From NCBI RefSeq assembly GCF_022341425.1, contig NZ_JABFUC010000021.1:1-46722 (forward strand): 46,722 nucleotides of DNA. The letters are read 5' to 3'. Made by a program: the position numbers and the translations under genes. Below the pieces are notes generated by a model. The model searched no databases. It saw nothing but the letters and a program-made list of their open reading frames with translations, and was not told the DNA's origin. Within the stretch, counting starts at the first letter, position 1, and the number at the start of each line of letters is the position of its first letter. The stretch comes from Billgrantia campisalis. Its GTDB lineage: Bacteria; Pseudomonadota; Gammaproteobacteria; Pseudomonadales; Halomonadaceae. Of the stretch, positions 40,865 through 46,722 are shown piece after piece.

Positions 40865-43717
40865 TTAGCCCATCGCCATATCGATATCCGTGAAGAACCC
40901 ATCAGACTGCATAATGGCAAGCGCCCAGTCATACACATCCGGGGTAATGGTTGCCGCAACCGGTGTTTGATCACTGCCACCCGAATCGATGCGTCCGGTG
41001 TAAAGCCCGAGCAACTCCGCGCCGTCATCATCCATTTTACGGAAGAGCGGCGATCCGCTCGCGCCGCTGCGTCCCATAAGGCTGTCGCTGAGCACAAGCT
41101 GCCCGTCGTCGTCCTCGTATTCGTCGATCGTGCCGAAGGCCTGCCATTGGAAAAAGTCCGGGTCATTGGTGGCCGGGTCATTCTGCTCCATGCCCTGAAC
41201 GGGATAACCGGCCCACATCGCGTCCTCGCCGGTGAGGTCGCGATCGCCGCCGCCCTCGTTCCAGAACAAGTCGAAATAACCGTTGGTCAGATCGTCGATG
41301 GCCTCGTCCAGGCGGACGATGGCGATATCATCCGCGGCGGTGTTGAACTGCTGAATATCGCCCTCTAGGGACCAGATGCCGTCATCCAACTCGGTATCAC
41401 CGGAAAGGAAAGCGCCGTCGGCGAAACGTTCCTGCACACTTCCATTGAGGCCATTGAAGAAGTTGATTTCCTCGATTTCCTCCAGCGAGTTCGAGCCCTG
41501 CAGGACATGGTGGTTAGTCATGATATGTTGGGGCGAGATCATCACACCGCTGCCCGCGGAAAACGAATCCGATCCCTCGTGCTTGACCTGAACCTGACCG
41601 ATGGCCGAGAACGGAAAGGGATCGGTGTCATCCGCCCAGAGCAGCTCGAGGCCATCGGCGATCACCACCTCGTCGTGAGGCATCGTGGTGATCGTGAAGC
41701 CGGTCGTGGCACTGACCTCGCTGGCATTGTCGGCGTTGATGTGGATTTCCGCCTCGTAAAAGCCGGCCTCGTCAATGCTCAAGTCGCCGGACTCCACCTG
41801 CACCAAGCCGTTGGCGTTCAGGGCGTCAGCATCCAGCGCCACGTTAATGCCGGCGTCCTCGATCACCAACTGCACGCTCAGATTGTTCACATCGTTTCCG
41901 GCCACTTCGGCCAAGTCCACAGTCACGTTGAAGAATTCATCGGGCTCGAGCTGGGCCGAGTCGCTCACTTCGATGGATTCCACGATGACCGATGCCTCGC
42001 CGGCGAGAATGGCCAGCTCCCGCTGAAACTCCACCGGGTCGGCATTATCCGCATCGAGCATAAACTGGGCGTCAAAGTTACCTGCCTGATCAATCGCATC
42101 AGCGTCAAGAGTGAAGGCAACGCTGTCACCCTGGAAGGGGCTCAGATGATAGGTCCGGCTCGTCACACCGGGCACACCGAAGGTGAGCTGCAGGTTCTCG
42201 GGCTCGACGTCTTCGGATTCTGTCATAGTGATCTGGAACGTGAAGTCCTCGTCCACGAAGGGCTGTTCCGGGTTGAACGTCACGTCATCAATGCTCAGCT
42301 CGGGAGAGGGGGTGACTGCCGCCACGCTGAGGCCGCTCGCCCGGGTCTCGCTGGTATCGTCGGTGGCCACGCCCAGGTCATAGTCCCCCGCGTCCAGCCC
42401 CTGGGCGGCGGCGTCGATGGTGAACTCGACACTGGTGGCCTCACCGCCGGCGATCGTCACGTCCGACTCGGTCAGCGTCTCCATGAGGGTGCCGTCGCTG
42501 AGGGTGAGCACCACGTCCTGGGTGCCCGTCTCGTCACCGGTATTAGCCACCTCGACGGTGACGGTGGTGGTGGCGTCGGCGTTCACGCTAGCCTCGCCGA
42601 TGGACGTCACATCGAAGAAGGCGGGGTCGGGCAACATATCTTCGTCCATCACGAAGTTGTCCAGCTTCTGCAGCGCTTCGAGCTGATCCCGCGGCACCTC
42701 GGACTCGGTCACCCGTACCTCGTCAGCCCCGGACATATGCGCCGGGATATCGGCATCCACCGCGGCCAGGATAGTGTCGGCACTGTCCTCGACGCTCCAC
42801 TGAAACAGGTCGCCAGAGGTCAGCTCATCGGTATTCTCGGCATGCTCGACCACGGCGGTCACCTCGGCCAGGGCCGCCTGGGCTTCAGCCACCGTGACGG
42901 TGCCGTCGTCAACCGGGGCCGCCGGGTCCAGGGTGAAGCTGGCCGGTAGCTCCTCCAGGTCCAGTGCCTCGGCCAGCGTCAAGAGAGGTGTGTTGAACTG
43001 AGTGACGGTCTCTTCAAGGGCTTGCCTGTCGATACCCCTTGCCCCCTCTGCCACTGTAAAAGCGATTTGTGAGAGGGCCAGTTCACCGCTCTCCAGCTTG
43101 CCAGACCAGTACGCCAGGCCTTCCGCCTCGGGATCGCGGTTGAACAGGTTCTGGTAAAGCTTGGCTACCTGCTGTTCGCTGTTCAGGGATCCGTAAAGTT
43201 CGACATACTCCTGGGAGTTTCCAAACGCCTCGATGACAGCCGATACATCCCCGGCGGAGGCCTTCAGCTCCTGAATCCAGAAGGCTCTGCCTTCCGGATC
43301 GGAGCCTCTCCCGTAGTAGCCGGCATAGAGCACATCGATGAACTCCCCATACGTCTGCTCCTGGGCGCTATCGATACGCTGAGCAAACGCCTCTCCATCA
43401 TCGCCTTTGGCCGCCTGACCGATGTCGCGGGCTACTGTCGCGACGGGCTCTCCGGCATCAATCTTGGCGGCCCAGTACGCGAGCCCCTCTTCATCCGCCT
43501 TCCGGCCCAGCAGGTGCTGGTAAATCTTTTCTACCTGGGCGTCGGAAGAGAGGCCACCATACATCTCCTCAAATTCAGGCGCCTGGGTGAAGGCAGCGCT
43601 TATGGCCTCGAACCCCCGGCTTTCCAACTGATCGGCCCAATACAGCAGGCCCTCCCAGTCCGCGGGGCGGTTATAAACGGTCAGATACAATGCCTGAATA
43701 TGGGTGTGCATCCACAT
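40865..43717 (-). CDS. DUF4214 protein with C-terminal trypsin-like protease domain
   Basis: A 950-residue very acidic protein. Residues about 1-225 hold four DUF4214-type units (IQALYLTVYNRPADWEGLLYW at the very start, then IYQHLLGRKADEEGLAYW and others). About 365-690 holds two to three CARDB/Ig-like sandwiches (TVTVEVANTGDETGTQDVVLTL). The C-terminal 250 residues are a trypsin-like protease with His737 in TNHHVLQG, Asp at 796-797 in DDIAIVRL and Ser887 in GRSGASGSP. No Sec signal. The ATG at 43717 has GAGG 6 bp upstream; MHTHIQ two codons later is an alternative start. Domain order is reversed relative to the protease at 25610-27283. Confidence 0.85.
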   Translation of the reverse strand: MWMHTHIQALYLTVYNRPADWEGLLYWADQLESRGFEAISAAFTQAPEFEEMYGGLSSDAQVEKIYQHLLGRKADEEGLAYWAAKIDAGEPVATVARDIGQAAKGDDGEAFAQRIDSAQEQTYGEFIDVLYAGYYGRGSDPEGRAFWIQELKASAGDVSAVIEAFGNSQEYVELYGSLNSEQQVAKLYQNLFNRDPEAEGLAYWSGKLESGELALSQIAFTVAEGARGIDRQALEETVTQFNTPLLTLAEALDLEELPASFTLDPAAPVDDGTVTVAEAQAALAEVTAVVEHAENTDELTSGDLFQWSVEDSADTILAAVDADIPAHMSGADEVRVTESEVPRDQLEALQKLDNFVMDEDMLPDPAFFDVTSIGEASVNADATTTVTVEVANTGDETGTQDVVLTLSDGTLMETLTESDVTIAGGEATSVEFTIDAAAQGLDAGDYDLGVATDDTSETRASGLSVAAVTPSPELSIDDVTFNPEQPFVDEDFTFQITMTESEDVEPENLQLTFGVPGVTSRTYHLSPFQGDSVAFTLDADAIDQAGNFDAQFMLDADNADPVEFQRELAILAGEASVIVESIEVSDSAQLEPDEFFNVTVDLAEVAGNDVNNLSVQLVIEDAGINVALDADALNANGLVQVESGDLSIDEAGFYEAEIHINADNASEVSATTGFTITTMPHDEVVIADGLELLWADDTDPFPFSAIGQVQVKHEGSDSFSAGSGVMISPQHIMTNHHVLQGSNSLEEIEEINFFNGLNGSVQERFADGAFLSGDTELDDGIWSLEGDIQQFNTAADDIAIVRLDEAIDDLTNGYFDLFWNEGGGDRDLTGEDAMWAGYPVQGMEQNDPATNDPDFFQWQAFGTIDEYEDDDGQLVLSDSLMGRSGASGSPLFRKMDDDGAELLGLYTGRIDSGGSDQTPVAATITPDVYDWALAIMQSDGFFTDIDMAMG

Positions 43718-43752
43718 GCCTGGCCTCAAGAAAAAGAATTGACTTGTTAGCA

Positions 43753-43781
43753 CTTAGCGGAACAGCAATGCTAATTGTCAA
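43753..43781 (-). promoter_or_regulatory. Promoter of the large DUF4214 protease
   Basis: A consensus TTGACA (43776-43781) and GCTAAG (43753-43758) on the minus strand with a 17-bp spacer, 36 bp before the start codon. Inverted arms TTAGCA (43747-43752) and TGCTAA (43769-43774), 22 bp centre to centre, bracket the -10 region and could be an operator. The remaining 225 bp to 44006 show no gene. Confidence 0.5.
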
Positions 43782-44109
43782 TTCTAGAACCCACCCTCAC
43801 CAGTGTCACCTACGTATCGGATTCCGCATGACTGGCCACACGCTTGGTAAATAATTCAGGACCTTAGGCCTGCCTTTCCCTCAATACCGCAGTCGGTGAT
43901 TGATAGTGCAGCGTCTTTACGGTGCATGGTATTTATCCAGCCATGAATGGTGGTCTGAGATCAGCAGGATCGGGAACTCAGGGGGCATGGGAAAACACCG
44001 AGGCCAGAAGCCAGATAGGAAAGAAGCCAGCAGGACTGGCTTCCGGTGTTGGGTAAAGAGCGCGCGGTCAACAAGCCCTGCCAGGGACGGAAGCCATCAC
44101 GGAATAGGC

Positions 44110-44427
44110 TCAGTGCTTGGCTTCCCCACGCAGCCGGACCACCTCGTCGATGGAGAGCCCAGCGATCTCCGCGATCATGGCGTCGTCCATCTCGGTGCGG
44201 GCTATCAGATTGCGGGCCGTCTTCTCGGCATGCAGCCGCTCACCTTCCTCGCGGCCTTCCTCGCGGCCTTCCTCGCGGCCTTCTCGCTTGGCTTCATTCA
44301 ACAGCGACACCTCATCCCGCAAGGCACGCTCGCGCACGAACGCCAGGCGACGGGCTTCCTCGTCGGCACTGAGATCGCGGATGCGGCTCATCGCTCGCTT
44401 GACGGGCTCGTGGGCAACCTTGGCCAT
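44110..44427 (-). CDS. Rpn C-terminal frame, possible intragenic small (RpnS-like) protein, copy 1
   Basis: A 105-residue helical, charged protein equal to the C-terminal part of Rpn-family proteins (MAKVAHEPVKRAMSRIRDLSADEEARRLAFVRERALRDEVSLLNEAKREGREEGREEG in short segments). It has its own ATG with a perfect AGGAGG 8 bp upstream, lying inside what would be the full-length rpn frame. In E. coli, Rpn genes are reported to make a small protein from such an internal start that inhibits the full-length nuclease. The upstream nuclease part (44472) is in another frame. A 12-bp repeat encodes three EEGR units. Confidence 0.7.
   Translation of the reverse strand: MAKVAHEPVKRAMSRIRDLSADEEARRLAFVRERALRDEVSLLNEAKREGREEGREEGREEGERLHAEKTARNLIARTEMDDAMIAEIAGLSIDEVVRLRGEAKH
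44244..44279. repeat. 12-bp in-frame tandem repeat, three copies
   Basis: Three copies of CTTCCTCGCGGC (plus strand) encoding the reiterated Glu-Glu-Gly-Arg stretch of the Rpn C-terminal frame. The paralogue at 45549 has no repetition here, so the array expanded after duplication. Confidence 0.9.
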
Positions 44428-44471
44428 GGTGAGTTCCTCCTGCCAGTGCGTGAAGAAGGCGATCCCCCTAT

Positions 44472-44954
44472 TTATTTTTCGATCAGGTTCATCTGCAAGA
44501 TGTTCCCAAGTGACACCTTGGGCTGGCGTTCATCACGCATCTCGAAACGCCACACCGCTTGCGCACGCTCTGCTGCGGTCTCCGTGAACAGATCGAAGTC
44601 CAGCAGATGCAGGCCCACCGAGGCACGCAGCTCCTGATAGTCCTCTCCGCTGCCGAGCTGCAGGCCCAGGGTGCGGGCCAGGTAGAACAGCCCCCGCTTG
44701 TGCCAGGCCCCGTAGCGCCGTACCTGAATCTCGACATTGTAGCAGTGGCCCTCCCCATCGCGGGCCAGGACGTCGAGGATGATGTACTTGCCCGTCAGTT
44801 CACTGGCTTCGATGGTGGGGTTGAGCACCTCCACCGAGGCAATGTCCGGGAGATCAGGACGCAAGTCGTTGATCAGATCCACCAGCAAATCCGGGGCATC
44901 AGCAAACAGCCGCTTGAAGACGTAGTCGTTGGTGGGATCAAGGAGGTCGGTCAT
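44472..44954 (-). pseudogene. Rpn-family nuclease, N-terminal part, frameshifted, copy 1
   Basis: A 160-residue frame matching the PD-(D/E)XK core of recombination-promoting nuclease Rpn (transposase_31 group): start MTDLLDPTNDYVFKRLFAD, catalytic Asp61 in YIILDVLA and Glu75-x-Gln77 in NVEIQV, then FEMRDERQPKVSLGNILQMNLIEK and a stop. The rest of the family sequence (FFTHWQEELTMAKV) follows in the -1 frame. The segment present in copy 2 between them (RMGLPEGPLRAW) is missing here, so a small deletion probably caused the break. A five-A run lies at the junction. The catalytic core itself is intact, so a shortened product is possible. Upstream, 44976-45190 shows no gene. Confidence 0.75.
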
Positions 44955-45190
44955 CGGTTGCCACCCGCCGGGCATCTATGGGTAGAGAGGCCCAGCATAG
45001 CACAGCCCCACCAGGCCTCTGCCGGCCACCATGACCGGCTCGGACAGCCAGGATTTCCCCTCGCCGGGCGGCTGGGGGATAATCCTCACGGTATCGCCGC
45101 CATGCAGGATGCCTCGCACCGCCCCATCCCCTTTCCGTGCCGGCGGCCACCCTGATCGCTCGTCTTTTCTTACTTGGTACCCGAGACCGC

Positions 45191-45361
45191 ATGCCTGACT
45201 ACCTGACACCGCTCTCTCGTCTCCGGGCGCCCTGCCCGATCTGTGGAAGCCCTTTCCACCAGCCTCTCAAGCGGCGCTGGTGGCATCGCCTGACCGGCAA
45301 GCGCCCTCGCCTGCGCTGTCAGGGATGTGGGGCAAGGCTGAAATCCGGCACTCGCGATTGA
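45191..45361 (+). CDS. Small zinc-ribbon protein
   Basis: A 56-residue protein starting MPDYLTPLSRLRAPCP, with two Cys pairs (CPIC and CQGC) 30 residues apart separated by a basic stretch (KRRWWHRLTGKRPRLR). This is a typical zinc-ribbon spacing, with a nucleic-acid-binding look. The frame stays open 54 bp further upstream, but that part is less protein-like. No strong ribosome site is visible. Function unknown; it is isolated between the two Rpn remnants. Confidence 0.55.
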   Translation: MPDYLTPLSRLRAPCPICGSPFHQPLKRRWWHRLTGKRPRLRCQGCGARLKSGTRD

Positions 45362-45438
45362 GGGCCGGCCCCCGATGGCCGGCTGGCTTCCGCTCGGCTC
45401 CTCTACCCCGCTGTCCACTACCCACAGGCCCGCATCCC

Positions 45439-45892
45439 GAAGCCAGATAGGGAAGAAGCCAGCAAGGCTGGCTTCCGGTATTGGGATAGCGCGCGGCGTC
45501 AACGGGACCCGGATGGAAGGGAAGCCAGCGCCACCGAGGGGATGGTCCTCAGTGCCTGGCTTCCTCACGCAGGGCTTCCACGTCATCCATCGTCAAGCCA
45601 GTGGCCTGGGCGATCTGTTCGTCGCTCAGCACGCCTAGCTTGATCAGGTTGCGAGCAGTGTCTCGCTTCGCCTTCTCAGCACCCAGCTGCTCACCTTCCT
45701 GACGGCCTTCTCGCTTGGCTTCATTCAACAGCGACACCTCATCCCGCAAGGCACGCTCGCGCACGAAAGCCAGGCGACGGGCTTCCTCGTCGGCACTGAG
45801 CTCGCGGATGCGGCTCAGCGCTCGCTTGACGGGCTCGTGGGCAACCTTGGCCATGGTGAGTTCCTCCTGCCAGTGCGTGAAGAAGGTGATCC
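45439..45892. repeat. Long direct repeat, copy 2 (Rpn 3' part and flank)
   Basis: About 454 bp homologous and in the same orientation to 44007-44465. The flank hairpin is more regular here: GAAGCCAGC-AAG-GCTGGCTTC (45455-45475), a 9-bp perfect stem likely to terminate the minus-strand Rpn transcript. Confidence 0.85.
45549..45854 (-). CDS. Rpn C-terminal frame, possible intragenic small protein, copy 2
   Basis: A 101-residue helical protein closely similar to copy 1 for its first 55 residues (MAKVAHEPVKRALSRIRELS) and then divergent (GRQEGEQLGAEKAKRDTARNLIKLGVLSDEQIAQATGLTMDDVEALREEARH). The internal ATG at 45852-45854 keeps the identical AGGAGG ribosome site. In frame upstream (45855-45935) are about 27 more Rpn residues (RMGLPEGPLRAWITFFTHWQ), but the whole catalytic N-terminal half is absent, so the full-length gene is a pseudogene while the small frame is intact. 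Confidence 0.65.
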   Translation of the reverse strand: MAKVAHEPVKRALSRIRELSADEEARRLAFVRERALRDEVSLLNEAKREGRQEGEQLGAEKAKRDTARNLIKLGVLSDEQIAQATGLTMDDVEALREEARH

Positions 45893-45928
45893 AGGCGCGC
45901 AGCGGGCCTTCCGGCAAGCCCATTCGAT

Positions 45929-46357
45929 TCAGCAACTTAGACCATGACGACGACCAGTGGAGTCAGCATGATTACGGGTCTGCAGAGGAAGCAAAGCCTT
46001 GCGCAGTGGCGCTGTGGCATCGCTCAGACCCCATCGCTCGCTGGGAGAATATCGCCCTTGAGTGGGCGTCTCGTCATTTCCCAGCAGTTCCCGGTGGAAC
46101 AGCCGGGTCAGCTGCTGTAGGTGTCGTGCGGTATCACGGCGACACACCGGGTACTGGCTAAGCAGCTCAAGCACACAGAGCGCCCGTTGGAAGTCCTCGC
46201 GAGGCATCACGCCGCGCAGCCGCTCCAGTTCCGCCTGTGTCGGGCGATAGCCCCGGAACCAGACGGCTTCAGCAAGCTGCTTCACGTCATCGACAGCACG
46301 CTCGAGTGGGCGCGAGCCGACCCGATACAGCCGCTTACGTGTGAAGGAAACCGCCAT
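45929..46357 (-). CDS. Hypothetical protein, probably with altered C terminus
   Basis: A 142-residue frame starting 2 bp after the nucleotidyltransferase remnant. The first 92 residues look protein-like and helical (LERAVDDVKQLAEAVWFRGYRP, ALCVLELLSQYP). The last 50 (from about LLGNDETPTQG to the end) look like read-through of unrelated DNA, and the frame runs 7 bp into the Rpn remnant. A deletion junction probably replaced the native end. I do not recognise the family; close spacing suggests that it was the partner of the upstream nucleotidyltransferase-like gene, as in toxin-antitoxin pairs. Confidence 0.5.
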   Translation of the reverse strand: MAVSFTRKRLYRVGSRPLERAVDDVKQLAEAVWFRGYRPTQAELERLRGVMPREDFQRALCVLELLSQYPVCRRDTARHLQQLTRLFHRELLGNDETPTQGRYSPSERWGLSDATAPLRKALLPLQTRNHADSTGRRHGLSC

Positions 46358-46359
46358 GA

Positions 46360-46601
46360 CTAGCCCTCGCTGCGGTGATAGTCGTCTAATACCACGTTCA
46401 GATTGCCCAATATACGGAGCTCGTCGCCTACATAGTAGCTGATTGCTTCTCGAGCCAATCGTTCGAATTCGCCGATACCAACATGAGGAAGCTGAAGGAG
46501 CGCCTGGATATCGTGTTGGTCGCGGTCGCCAAAACGACCGAGCTTGGAGATGGCAACATCCAGTGCGCTGACGACATAGACCTCCACGTTGGGGGCGTTG
46601 C
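46360..46601 (-). pseudogene. Nucleotidyltransferase-like gene (DUF6036 type) cut by an IS21-type element
   Basis: About 81 residues remain: EVYVVSALDVAISKLGRFGDRDQHDIQALLQ is the C-terminal pattern of DUF6036/AbiEii-like nucleotidyltransferases (SALDVAISKL, then RDQHDI). The frame continues into the insertion element, giving a false N terminus (MGGSILLTAGG) read from its terminal repeats. The catalytic GS...D half is missing, so the gene is inactivated. Confidence 0.65.
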
Positions 46602-46722
46602 TGTCAATGGCCATCAGAAATGACCCACCAGCGGTCAACAAAATTGACCCACCCATGACCGTCAGCTGAGCGTCTTCTGCTTCAGCCGGTAGCTCTCCCC
46701 GCCGAGCAGGTAGAGGTGTGAG
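46602..46722. mobile_element. End of an IS21-family insertion sequence
   Basis: The element begins TGTCAATGGCCATCAGAA (46602), with the TG terminal dinucleotide of IS21 elements, followed by repeated TGACCCACC motifs (46621 and 46645) and GGTCAACAAAATTGACCC, the multiple-terminal-repeat pattern where IstA binds. The end of istB lies inside on the minus strand. The element continues off the right edge. Confidence 0.8.
46662..46722 (-). CDS. istB: IstB-type IS21 helper ATPase, C-terminal end (partial)
   Basis: The last 19 codons of a frame entering from the right edge: SHLYLLGGESYRLKQKTLS then a TGA at 46662-46664. GESYRL is the typical C-terminal motif of IstB, the AAA+ helper protein of IS21 transposition. 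The stop is 60 bp inside the element end, as expected for the last gene of IS21. Confidence 0.75.
   Translation of the reverse strand, partial: SHLYLLGGESYRLKQKTLS

Larger units (their letters stand above)
44007..44465. repeat. Long direct repeat, copy 1 (Rpn 3' part and flank)
   Basis: About 459 bp corresponding to 45439-45892. It covers the C-terminal Rpn reading frame, its ribosome binding site and about 100 bp of 3' flank. The flank carries the hairpin GAAGCCAG-CAGGA-CTGGCTTC (44023-44043), a likely terminator stem on the minus strand. Confidence 0.85.

Noticed and set aside
43900..44637. A 245-codon plus-strand frame across the Rpn locus
   Set aside because: Antisense to the Rpn frames, which have catalytic residues and ribosome sites.

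Overview
The window is high-GC DNA with gammaproteobacterial gene order and many acidic proteins. The hslO-hslR-yrfG block, the nrdR-ribD-ribB-ribH-nusB-thiL-pgpA order and several small families all point to a moderately halophilic gammaproteobacterium of the Halomonadaceae (Halomonas-like). That assignment rests on gene content and protein character, not on a database search.

Positions 1-16500 are a housekeeping backbone, mostly on the minus strand: redox chaperone Hsp33 and Hsp15, a HAD nucleotidase, NudE, a Gfo/Idh/MocA oxidoreductase, dihydroxy-acid dehydratase IlvD, Lon protease, a DUF945 protein, and a tightly packed NrdR/riboflavin/NusB/thiamine/PgpA operon. That operon has a RibB with a degenerate cyclohydrolase half (RibBX type), and its ribE slot is empty, filled by a non-coding palindromic stretch. 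A DsbG-like periplasmic thiol protein follows. Positions 16568-21641 are a sulfur-handling cluster: two YeeE/YedE half-transporters, a SulP-STAS anion transporter, a DUF442 sulfurtransferase-like protein, a persulfide-dioxygenase-like metallo-beta-lactamase protein, a DUF2892 membrane protein and a secreted DsrE-like protein. It is broken by 19-bp and 7-bp tandem repeats. A beta-CASP nuclease-like protein follows at 21792-23201.

Positions 23290-43753 are an accessory cell-surface region. It holds galE, an O-antigen-ligase-type membrane protein, a trypsin-like protease with four DUF4214 repeats, a FlgO-type lipoprotein behind a near-consensus sigma-28 promoter, two DUF6447 genes plus an unreported DUF6447 fragment around a gene of unknown function, an outer-membrane beta-barrel, a secreted phage-tail-collar protein, a 2042-residue DUF4347/Ig-repeat/DUF4214 adhesin with 13 near-identical 282-bp modules, a SapC-family protein, and a second trypsin-like protease with the DUF4214 and protease parts in reversed order. 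None of the DUF4214 proteins has a Sec signal peptide, so type I secretion is the likely route, but no type I exporter lies in the window.

Positions 44000-46722 are decaying mobile or defence-type DNA. Two partial Rpn (PD-(D/E)XK recombination-promoting nuclease) loci share a 450-bp direct repeat. In both, the nuclease half is cut short or missing while the internal small C-terminal reading frame keeps an identical strong ribosome binding site. The end of the window is an IS21-type element, with the last codons of istB, inserted into a nucleotidyltransferase-like gene.
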